Shown piece after piece: positions 1 to 5,332 of a stretch of DNA of 5,655 nucleotides; position 1 is the stretch's first letter, and every line of letters starts with the position of its first letter. The DNA is from Bifidobacterium sp. UBA6881. Its GTDB lineage: Bacteria > Actinomycetota > Actinomycetes > Actinomycetales > Bifidobacteriaceae. The DNA is taken from the NCBI GenBank assembly GCA_002451435.1, contig DKCF01000068.1, positions 33,806 through 39,460 of the forward strand, read 5' to 3'. A program made the translations under genes and the position numbers. The notes beneath the pieces were generated by a model. It was not told the origin of the DNA. It saw nothing but the letters and a program-made list of their open reading frames with translations, and made no database searches.

Positions 1-1
1 C

Positions 2-256
2 GATGCGCTGCGAGAGGGCGCGGGGCATATCGGATACGGCATCGCCCCCGAATGGCGCGGCCGCGGATACGCCACCGAGGGATTGCGGCTATCGCTCATC
101 AAGGCGCGCGACGAATTCGGCATCACGGAGGCGTATCTGTCGGTGCATAAGAGCAATCCCGCTTCGTTGGCCGTCCAGCGGCATCTCGGCGCGCGCATCG
201 ACCACGAATCGGACACGGAGTATTTCACGCGCATCGGCACCATGGCCATTGCCTAG
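2..256 (+). CDS. GNAT-family N-acetyltransferase, C-terminal part (5' truncated)
   Basis: This is the last 84 codons of a gene whose start lies left of the window; it ends at TAG 254-256. The visible part reads GHIGYGIAPEWRGRGYATEG near its beginning (residues 8-27 of the fragment). This is the acetyl-CoA pyrophosphate-binding motif A of the GNAT fold (R/Q-x-x-G-x-G/A, here RGRGYA). Further on, SVHKSNPASLAVQRHLGARI (47-66) matches the motif B region, where N-x-x-S followed by a helix and LGA/LGF is typical of the RimJ/RimL-like Acetyltransf_3 branch. Such enzymes move an acetyl group from acetyl-CoA to a protein N-terminus or a small amine in the cytoplasm. The acceptor cannot be told from this fragment. 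The C-terminus is intact and about normal for the fold. No convincing terminator hairpin follows, and the next gene is on the opposite strand. Confidence 0.88.
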   Translation, partial: DALREGAGHIGYGIAPEWRGRGYATEGLRLSLIKARDEFGITEAYLSVHKSNPASLAVQRHLGARIDHESDTEYFTRIGTMAIA

Positions 257-432
257 GCCGTGAGAATAGCGCAAACGATACTGCCAAGCGTCACCACCAT
301 GCGACGTTTGGCGGACATCATCCCTCACGGAAATGATGTATCCGGGTGTGCGTGCCCGAGAACCATCAGGCTTTCGTCTATCCATGTATGGAGCGATATG
401 ACGGTGGCGATATGGGAAGAAGCCGAGCGTAA

Positions 433-858
433 TCAGATGATCACGCCATCGCAGTGGTCGATCTCATGCTGGATGATCTGCGCGGTGAAATCGGCGAATG
501 CGGCATGGCGCTCGCGGAACCTGCGGTCCTCATACGTCACTTCGATACGCTGGTAACGCAGCGTGTGGCGCTCGCCATTGAGCGACAGGCATCCTTCAGA
601 AGCGTCGTAGGCGCCGTCCTGCGCGGTGATGCGCGGATTGAACATCACGACGATGCGGCCGCCGAACTCCTCGTCCACGAACGCGATGATGCGTTTGCGC
701 TCGCCGATCATGTTCGCGGCCATACCGACGCAGCCATTGCGGTGCGCGCCAAGTGTATCCTTCAGGTCTCGCGCCACGGCGAGGTCGGCTTCCGTATTCC
801 GCGCCGGTGCTGAAGGCTGGCTCAAAAACGGGATGGAGGTCATGATGTCGCGTTGCAT
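433..858 (-). CDS. def: Short peptide deformylase-family protein, motif-1 Gln replaced by Met
   Basis: A 141-residue protein of the peptide deformylase family, metalloenzymes that remove the formyl group from the N-terminal Met of new proteins. All three family motifs can be placed: motif 1 at 44-50 (VGMAANM), motif 2 at 88-92 (EGCLS, metal ligand C90), and motif 3 at 131-135 (HEIDH, metal ligands H131 and H135, catalytic E132). In the classical motif GxGxAAxQ the final Gln contributes to the oxyanion site; here that position is M50. A short subfamily with the same CVGMAANMIG signature is known from Firmicutes, so this is probably a subfamily trait rather than decay. The protein is about 30 residues shorter than E. 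coli Def and ends just after the motif 3 helix. The ATG at 858 is preferred over the Met at codon 6 because AGAAAGG lies 8 bases upstream and the N-terminus fits the subfamily. Whether it still deformylates peptides is open; the housekeeping Def may be elsewhere. Confidence 0.9.
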   Translation of the reverse strand: MQRDIMTSIPFLSQPSAPARNTEADLAVARDLKDTLGAHRNGCVGMAANMIGERKRIIAFVDEEFGGRIVVMFNPRITAQDGAYDASEGCLSLNGERHTLRYQRIEVTYEDRRFRERHAAFADFTAQIIQHEIDHCDGVII

Positions 859-866
859 ATTCGTCG

Positions 867-873
867 CCTTTCT
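867..873 (-). promoter_or_regulatory. Ribosome binding site of the deformylase-family gene
   Basis: On the minus strand AGAAAGG is followed by 8 bases and then ATG at 858. This spacing supports the longer start over the internal ATG five codons later. Confidence 0.6.
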
Positions 874-887
874 GTGCGTACGGTTTT

Positions 888-914
888 ATTCTAAACACGT
901 CGTTCCCGACGTGT
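888..914 (-). promoter_or_regulatory. Probable promoter of the deformylase-family gene, -10 TAGAAT
   Basis: On the minus strand TAGAAT (888-893) is a good -10 hexamer inside an A/T-rich stretch, about 30 bases before the ATG at 858. No matching TTGACA-like -35 is found 16-18 bases further up; that space holds the palindrome at 895-914. The promoter call rests on the -10 and its position alone. Confidence 0.4.
895..914. repeat. Perfect inverted repeat, 8-bp arms, in the deformylase promoter region
   Basis: ACACGTCG (895-902), a TTCC spacer (903-906) and CGACGTGT (907-914) form a perfect 8-bp inverted repeat. It directly abuts the candidate -10 of the minus-strand gene, in the place where the -10/-35 spacer would be. 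There is no T-run on either side, so an operator for a dimeric regulator fits better than a terminator. The regulator is unknown. Confidence 0.5.
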
Positions 915-1154
915 GGTGGGTCTTGGGCCGTTGACAAGCATGGTGCCCATGCGAAGGCGCCATCCCCGGAAATGTGTAATAGCCTCATTCCCGTATGCTC
1001 CGTCGTGACGGTGAATGCTGAAGCATGAAGGGCGGGCATTCCTTCCGTGCGCGATTGGTGTTGTGTGGATTCCGTCGTATCTTGACAATGCGGCACGAAT
1101 TCCTCCCACGCGCGAACGGTATCGTGTGCCACGGTATTGTGAGCACAGCGTCTT
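915..1154. other. Non-coding divergent region between the deformylase and ribD-like genes
   Basis: No frame on either strand here has family resemblance or a convincing ribosome binding site. Small dyads are present: GCATGG / CCATGC with a 3-base loop (938-952) and CCGTC / GACGG (1000-1011). Two TTGACA hexamers occur on the plus strand (931-936 and 1082-1087), but neither has a -10 at 16-18 bases. The plus-strand promoter for the ribD-like gene should lie here or in the repeat array, but I cannot place it. Confidence 0.5.
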
Positions 1155-1233
1155 GGAACGCGGTGTCTTGGAATGGAACGTGGTGCTCTGAGGTGGAACG
1201 TAGTGCCATGGGTGGAACGCAGTGTTCTGGCAT
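1155..1233 (+). repeat. Four tandem copies of a degenerate 20-bp repeat
   Basis: Four units start with GGAACG at 1155, 1175, 1195 and 1214. Their lengths are 20, 20, 19 and 20 bases. The shared pattern is GGAACG, then a Y-R-GTG core, then a variable part ending in or near TGG and a final T. A possible more diverged unit begins near 1114 (GAACGGTATCGTG). The array ends at 1233, exactly before the ATG at 1234, and so occupies the place where the ribosome binding site of the ribD-like gene would be expected. It could be a protein-binding array, a structured leader or a slipped-strand repeat of no function. Confidence 0.75.
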
Positions 1234-1239
1234 ATGGCC

Positions 1240-2166
1240 ATGCAGTATCCTGAACGTGTGAATGATGCTTCGGAATATGACGGATACATGGCGATGGCAT
1301 TGGATTTGGCCCGCAGAGGCGCGGGATGGGTGAACCCGAATCCGATGGTCGGCGCAGTGGTGGTGCGTGACGGCAAGATTCTCGCCACCGGATATCACGA
1401 TCGCTACCGTGGCCCCCACGCGGAACGCATGGCGTTCGATTACGCCGACACATATGGCATCGATGTGCGCGGTGCCACGATTATCGACACGCTTGAGCCA
1501 TGCTGCCATGTCGGTTCGCAGCCGGCCTGCACCGATTTGATTCTCGCGCATGGAATCGCGCGGGTGGTGGTCGGCTCCGTTGACCCCAATCCGGTTGTGG
1601 CGGGCAAAGGCCTGCGGATTCTTGAACATGCCGGCGTGGACGTGGTGACGGATGTGTTACGGGCGGAATGCGACGCCATCAACCGTCATTTTTTCCATTA
1701 CATCACGACGGATACGCCGTATATCGTCGATGGCAGACGCCGCGAGGGAGAATCCGACGCCGCCTATGCCGGTCGTCGACGCCGGCTATACGCCACATAT
1801 GCGGCGGTGTTGGGCGCATGTCCGACTGATGACCGTGTGGGTGCCTCGAGCAATCCGAACGGCACGGAAGAGGTGGCGGGAAGTGACGCACGCCTTCCGG
1901 ATCAGGTGGATCGGCTGGATGTTTCGGACGGTGCCTTCGCCCATTTCGATGGGCAGGTCCAGCCCGTCGAGGCGGATGAGGTGGTAGTCGGAAGGCACAA
2001 GCCGTTGTTCTTGGATGCCAATACGTTCAGGAGCATGAATCCCACGGAACTCGACGCATGGATGCGTGGACTCGGACGCCGCAAAATCGATAGCATCGTT
2101 GTGGAGGAAGCTGAGATACTTGAGGTGCTGAGTCGACTCACGGAAGGGTGCTTTGGGGGTCGGTGA
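1240..2166 (+). CDS. ribD: RibD-type pyrimidine deaminase with eroded reductase domain
   Basis: The protein resembles riboflavin biosynthesis protein RibD, which deaminates diaminohydroxyphosphoribosylaminopyrimidine and then reduces the ribosyl chain. With this start (308 residues) the deaminase domain covers about 10-155 and is complete: NPNPMVGAVVV at 32-42, the zinc/catalytic H60-A-E62, and PCC..PAC with zinc ligands C88 and C97, then DPNPVVAGKG at 115-124. The C-terminal half is only a remnant of the NADPH-dependent reductase. The usual SLDGK segment is missing after PYIVDG (160-165). YAAVLGACPTDDR (187-199) echoes DAILVGIGTVLADDP, and near the end LGRRKIDSIVVEEAE echoes the family's LGxxGIxSVLVEGG, with EGG replaced by EEA. 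The family is usually about 360 residues. Start is uncertain: GTG 1222, ATG 1234, ATG 1240 and GTG 1258 are in frame and none has a clear Shine-Dalgarno. No other riboflavin genes are in view. The deaminase activity is likely and the reductase activity doubtful. Confidence 0.82.
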   Translation: MQYPERVNDASEYDGYMAMALDLARRGAGWVNPNPMVGAVVVRDGKILATGYHDRYRGPHAERMAFDYADTYGIDVRGATIIDTLEPCCHVGSQPACTDLILAHGIARVVVGSVDPNPVVAGKGLRILEHAGVDVVTDVLRAECDAINRHFFHYITTDTPYIVDGRRREGESDAAYAGRRRRLYATYAAVLGACPTDDRVGASSNPNGTEEVAGSDARLPDQVDRLDVSDGAFAHFDGQVQPVEADEVVVGRHKPLFLDANTFRSMNPTELDAWMRGLGRRKIDSIVVEEAEILEVLSRLTEGCFGGR

Positions 2167-2281
2167 TTCGAAACAGGCTATATGTGGCAGATTCGAAAAT
2201 CCAGAAAAGTGTTTTCCGCTATATGTGGCAGATATGTGATGTGATCCTGAATTAGGGGGCATAGATTCGAAGGTTTTCCGC
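2165..2281 (+). repeat. Short direct repeats GATTCGAA (3x) and GTTTTCCGC (2x) inside the convergent gap
   Basis: GATTCGAA lies at 2165-2172, 2190-2197 and 2264-2271; the first overlaps the ribD-like stop codon. GTTTTCCGC lies at 2211-2219 and 2273-2281. They interleave with the left 15-mer copies and with the centre of the mirror element, and are absent from its right half. They suggest partial duplication within the element. GTTTTCCGCA occurs again at 3408-3417, on the other side of the DUF559 gene. Confidence 0.6.
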
Positions 2282-2352
2282 AGAGTATGACCTGCAATCT
2301 GCCACATATAGCTGTTTTGAGATTCTGTGGCCATGAAATCTGCCACATATAG
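2178..2352. repeat. Mirror-symmetric element: four perfect copies of a 15-mer, two direct then two inverted
   Basis: CTATATGTGGCAGAT occurs at 2178-2192 and 2219-2233 on the plus strand, and as its exact reverse complement at 2297-2311 and 2338-2352. The step is 41 bases in both pairs, so all four copies share one dyad centre at 2265. The 26-base spacers within each pair are not complementary to each other, so only the 15-mers are held constant. The element nearly fills the 192-bp gap between two convergent stop codons (2166 and 2359-2361) and is AT-rich compared with the genes. As RNA from either strand, the outer and inner copies could pair into two stacked 15-bp stems. As DNA, it looks like a multi-site binding element. 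I do not recognise it as a known family. Confidence 0.9.
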
Positions 2353-2358
2353 TTCAAA

Positions 2359-3300
2359 TCAGGTGAGGATTCGCCTGCTTCCAGTGGTGAGAGAGGCTAT
2401 GCGAATGTGCACTCTTCCGGAGGGCATTCTTCGGCAGAGCGTGATAGGTCTGCTGAGTCTTTGGTTCATCCGGTCGGCCGCGCGTTGGGCGAGGGCCTGC
2501 TCTTCGATTTCATTCATGAGGTTCTCGGCGGTCGCCTGAATATAGATCCAGCCCTCATCTTCCAAAGCCTCACGCCTTTTACTGTCGGCAAGCCATTGCG
2601 AAGCGTGGTGCCGACCGTCGTATTCGATGACGACCTTTATATCCGGATAGGCCATATCCAGATACAGGATTTTTCCATTGCGCAAGCGGAGCTGGAAATT
2701 GGTCACGGGGCAGGGAAGCCCATACCGAATCAGGGCGATTCTGCAGCGGCTTTCTTGCGGGGAGTCCGTGTTCTCTCGCATGAGGCGGAGGGCTTGTTGC
2801 ATTTTTCTGATTCCTCGAATGGCCCTCTGCCTGTCGGCGTTCGCATACGTATCGAAATTGTTGAGACGTTCCACGTATTCATGAAAATCCTCGAGCCGCA
2901 CCCCGTTGAATCTCGGGGTTCTCCGCATCATGGAATCTCCGAGCACGACTAATTCTTCCTGGCTGATGCGATTCGCATGCATGGCCCATGTGGATACCGG
3001 ATCCGTGTGCCGAATTCTGTCGTAATACGTGGCGCATTCATTGATCGGTCCCTGCCATAACACGAAGTTCACTCCTTGAATGTGCGTTCTTTCATTATTG
3101 CTTGTGGCCAAGGCCTGAAGAGAAGATGTCGGGCATCGGAATCGGGGATATTTGGGAGTTTCGATGCCCAGCAAATGCAATGCGGTGCCGAGTGCGAACA
3201 CCAGCCGTTTGTTCGTCCTCTGCTGCATGGCGATGCATTGCTCGATGGTCTGGGCCCGTAGCTGGGCGATGTTTTCGATGTACTGTGCTCCATTGCTCAT
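2359..3300 (-). CDS. DUF559 / Vsr-like PD-(D/E)XK endonuclease-domain protein
   Basis: A 313-residue protein whose C-terminal half (about 178-265) carries the DUF559 pattern, a restriction-endonuclease-like fold related to Vsr: DSPQESRCR with E183, GLPCPVTNFQLR, YLDMAYPD with D215, VIEYDGRHH with E226 and D228, then D239, a basic KRRE helix and W251. These acidic residues are placed as in active members, so nothing obvious is missing. The N-terminal part (about 1-170) has no motif I can name with confidence. LVFALGTALHLLGI (33-46) recalls the region after the winged helix in AbiEi-like antitoxin/DUF559 fusions common in actinobacteria, and is a weak hint only. Start ATG 3300 gives the longest frame but has no clear ribosome binding site; Met 25 is an alternative. 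The role is unknown; DNA binding or cleavage is inferred from the fold. Spot counts of two 60-base stretches gave about 50-53% GC against about 62% in one of the amidohydrolase gene, consistent with transfer. Confidence 0.83.
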   Translation of the reverse strand: MSNGAQYIENIAQLRAQTIEQCIAMQQRTNKRLVFALGTALHLLGIETPKYPRFRCPTSSLQALATSNNERTHIQGVNFVLWQGPINECATYYDRIRHTDPVSTWAMHANRISQEELVVLGDSMMRRTPRFNGVRLEDFHEYVERLNNFDTYANADRQRAIRGIRKMQQALRLMRENTDSPQESRCRIALIRYGLPCPVTNFQLRLRNGKILYLDMAYPDIKVVIEYDGRHHASQWLADSKRREALEDEGWIYIQATAENLMNEIEEQALAQRAADRMNQRLSRPITLCRRMPSGRVHIRIASLTTGSRRILT

Positions 3301-3352
3301 ATGCCAACGGTAGAGGAATCGGTGCGGTGCCGTCTATCCGCCTTTGGAAGAT

Positions 3353-3429
3353 GGTGGATAAGTGGATAGATCGCCGCGCATGATGAAAACGGTGGATAAC
3401 TCCATTCGTTTTCCGCAAGGTGTGGATAA
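3353..3429 (-). promoter_or_regulatory. Cluster of DnaA-box-like sites upstream of the DUF559 gene
   Basis: The minus strand carries a perfect DnaA box TTATCCACA at 3421-3429, two 8-of-9 matches TTATCCACC at 3353-3361 and 3391-3399, and a 7-of-9 match CTATCCACT at 3361-3369. Starts at 3361, 3391 and 3421 are exactly 30 bases apart, close to three helical turns, so the sites face the same side of the DNA. The flanking 20-base stretches are not repeated, only the boxes. The cluster sits 50-130 bases before the DUF559 start and about 125-200 before the amidohydrolase start. It may regulate one or both, titrate DnaA, or mark a replication-linked element. Binding is inferred from the consensus only. 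Confidence 0.6.
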
Positions 3430-3543
3430 CCGGTTTCTTGTATGGGCTGATGCCCGACAGGGATGTTTAATTGATTGAGATGCGTCGGCATTCGCGCTTC
3501 GTCGCGGGATACCATGACAGCAATACAAGGGTGCTATTGAATC

Positions 3544-3547
3544 GAGG
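3544..3547 (+). promoter_or_regulatory. Ribosome binding site of the amidohydrolase gene
   Basis: GAGG, 6 bases before the ATG at 3554, fixes the start of the amidohydrolase. No convincing -35/-10 pair could be placed in the 120 bases upstream. Confidence 0.6.
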
Positions 3548-3553
3548 TTCTGT

Positions 3554-5050
3554 ATGGTCGAGTCGTGTGTGATTGGGAGTGTGCGTTTCATAGGTTCTTC
3601 CCAGCCGGTCGACATAGCCGTTGCGCAGGGGCGGATCGCGGCGGTCCTTCCCGCGAGGAATACGCATGATGACGCTTCGGCAACATGGGTCATCCCCGGA
3701 CTGTGGGATTACCATACGCATTTCACGCAATGGGCGTACACGCTTGGACGACTTGATCTGATTGACGCCCGCAGCGCTGACGAGGCTTTGGACATGCTGC
3801 GCGCGCATTTGGCGGAACGTCGCGCCGACGGCACGCTTGATCCGGACCAGTACGTGGTCGGCATGCGGTTCCGTCATTCCCTGTGGGCGGACGATGCCCA
3901 ACCGACGTTGGCCGCCATCGATGCGGTGACGGGTGACCAGCCGGTGGCGCTCTCAAGCGCCGACATGCACTGCGGATGGGTGAATTCCGCGGCTGCTCGC
4001 AAACTCGGCGTGCATGTCGGGGAATCCGGCTTGGTGGGGGAGCTCGAGTGGTTCGACGCGTATTGCAAGCTTGACAAGGGTCCGGGAGCCGCCGACGAGC
4101 TGATGCGCCTGCTGCGCAATGCCGAATTGGATGCCGCGAGCAAGGGCGTGGTCGGTGTGCGTGACTACGAGATGGCGGAGAACATCGACACGTGGATTGA
4201 CCGATTCTCGCAAGGCTTGGACGGTCTGCGCGTCCAAGCCGGCGTGTATCCGGAACGATTGCAACAGGCCATAGACGATGGATGGCATACGGGTGACGAA
4301 TTGCCGGGAAGCCATGGCCTGGGCCATGTCGGGGCCATGAAGATGATTTCCGACGGGTCGCTCAACACCCGTTCGGCGTATTGTTCGACGCCGTATTCGG
4401 GCATCGCGCCGGAAACGTTCGGCACGCTGAGCTACACCCCGGAACAGATCGAGTCGTACATGAAGCTGGCCACCGAGCATGGTTTCGACATCGCCTGCCA
4501 CGCGATCGGCGATGAGGCGAACACCATCGTGCTCGACTGCGCGGAACGCACAGGAGCGCACGGTTCCATCGAACATGCGCAGATGCTCAAGGAACGGGAT
4601 ATTCCTCGGCTTGCGCGATTGGGCCTGGCTGCGAGCATCCAGCCGCAGCACGCCATGGACGACCGTGACGTCATCACCCGGTTCTGGGGCAATCCGGCGG
4701 GCATTCCCTATGCGTTCAACGCGTTGCGCAAGGTCGGAACCAAACTGCTCATGGGGTCCGACGCGCCGGTGGCGCCGCTCGATCCGTGGATGGCCATATC
4801 CGCAGCGGTGTTCGGTACGGAAAGCTCCGACCGCGAGCCGTTCCAGCCGGAGCAGTGCCTCGACTTCGCCACGGCGCTCGCCTCGTCCACGGCCATTGGA
4901 CGAACCACCTTGAAGGCCGGCGACGCGGCCGATCTGGTGCTGCTGAACGCTGATCCCAGTACGGTGCGCACCCCCGAGAGCATGCGTTCCATGCCGAAGC
5001 ACGTGGTCGGTACCATGCTCGCGGGTCGCTGGACGTATCAACGCCGCTGA
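3554..5050 (+). CDS. YtcJ-type metal-dependent amidohydrolase (Amidohydro_3)
   Basis: A full-length 498-residue cytoplasmic hydrolase of the amidohydrolase superfamily, YtcJ / N-substituted formamide deformylase-like branch. A small N-terminal beta domain (1-48) leads into PGLWDYHTHF with metal ligands H54 and H56. DMHCGWVNS (137-145) is the branch's usual substrate-side motif. K263 in MKMISDGSLNTR fits the lysine that is carboxylated in binuclear members. H316 (ACHAIGDEAN) and H341 (IEHAQ) are further metal ligands, and D403 (GSDAPVAPLDPW) is the catalytic aspartate. A C-terminal segment with LKAGDAADLVLLNADP (453-468) returns to the beta domain, as usual. No signal peptide or membrane segment is visible. 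The family hydrolyses C-N bonds in amides, formamides or cyclic compounds, but the substrate cannot be read from sequence, and no pathway neighbour helps. The start is supported by GAGG six bases upstream. The gene reads as GC-rich and native, and stands alone. Confidence 0.93.
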   Translation: MVESCVIGSVRFIGSSQPVDIAVAQGRIAAVLPARNTHDDASATWVIPGLWDYHTHFTQWAYTLGRLDLIDARSADEALDMLRAHLAERRADGTLDPDQYVVGMRFRHSLWADDAQPTLAAIDAVTGDQPVALSSADMHCGWVNSAAARKLGVHVGESGLVGELEWFDAYCKLDKGPGAADELMRLLRNAELDAASKGVVGVRDYEMAENIDTWIDRFSQGLDGLRVQAGVYPERLQQAIDDGWHTGDELPGSHGLGHVGAMKMISDGSLNTRSAYCSTPYSGIAPETFGTLSYTPEQIESYMKLATEHGFDIACHAIGDEANTIVLDCAERTGAHGSIEHAQMLKERDIPRLARLGLAASIQPQHAMDDRDVITRFWGNPAGIPYAFNALRKVGTKLLMGSDAPVAPLDPWMAISAAVFGTESSDREPFQPEQCLDFATALASSTAIGRTTLKAGDAADLVLLNADPSTVRTPESMRSMPKHVVGTMLAGRWTYQRR

Positions 5051-5332
5051 ACGCGCTTGACCGGGCGTTTGCTCTTATGCCGTGCGCCTTGCGTTTATGT
5101 TTATGCCTTGTCTCTTTGCCAGACGTTTTGCATATGCTCAGCGTTTCGGCGGGCGATGAATGATGAGGCGCATAACGCGCACGATGCGGCGATGAGCAAT
5201 CGCACCGGGCCGCGTCGTCATGACGGAAGATGCGGTTCGATCTTGTCCATGGCGGCATTTTTGCTGTACCTCATGAATATGCGTGCAAAGCGGGATAGCT
5301 GTTGCTCGTATGTGTGAATGCGGGAGGATGAT
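5051..5332 (+). other. Intergenic region before the sugar O-acetyltransferase gene
   Basis: These 282 bases hold no gene I can support. A weak dyad follows the amidohydrolase stop (AACGC 5050-5054 with GCGTT 5065-5069), but it lacks a strong stem and a T-run, so a terminator is doubtful. A TTTTTGCTG stretch (5255-5263) could contain a -35-like TTGCTG, but no clear -10 follows at the proper distance. The right end carries the ribosome binding site of the next gene. Confidence 0.5.
5322..5327 (+). promoter_or_regulatory. Strong ribosome binding site of the O-acetyltransferase gene
   Basis: GGGAGG, five bases before the ATG at 5333, is the best Shine-Dalgarno in the window. It selects this ATG over the out-of-frame ATG at 5328. 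Confidence 0.75.

Noticed and set aside
348..363. Hairpin as terminator of the deformylase gene
   Set aside because: A CGGG / CCCG dyad exists around an 8-base loop, but it is short and has no T-run on either strand.
931..936. TTGACA as a -35 of a plus-strand promoter
   Set aside because: No -10-like hexamer lies 16-18 bases downstream; the same holds for TTGACA at 1082-1087.
596..1453. Long minus-strand open frame across the deformylase, the divergent gap and the ribD-like gene
   Set aside because: It overlaps two genes with clear family motifs, has a low-complexity His/Arg/Pro-rich translation and shows no recognisable domain.
2178..2352. CRISPR array
   Set aside because: Only four 15-base repeats, two in each orientation, with 26-base spacing in each pair and a 63-base centre. 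CRISPR repeats are longer and all point the same way; no cas gene is in view.
3353..3429. Chromosomal replication origin
   Set aside because: DnaA-like boxes are present, but there is no dnaA, dnaN, rpmH or plasmid rep gene and no long AT-rich unwinding region, so only a box cluster is claimed.
3953..5041. Minus-strand open frame of 362 codons opposite the amidohydrolase gene
   Set aside because: It is an antisense shadow produced by GC-rich codons; the plus strand has every metal-binding motif of the amidohydrolase family.
5050..5069. Rho-independent terminator after the amidohydrolase gene
   Set aside because: The stem is only 5 bp with a 10-base loop, and the following bases are not a T-run.
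5231..5250. tRNA T-arm (GGTTCGATC)
   Set aside because: The flanking bases cannot form the T-stem, and no acceptor or anticodon arms are found.
5057..5317. Small plus-strand frame of 86 codons rich in Cys and Met
   Set aside because: It would start at TTG without a ribosome binding site, ends before the next gene with no coupling, and shows no family resemblance.
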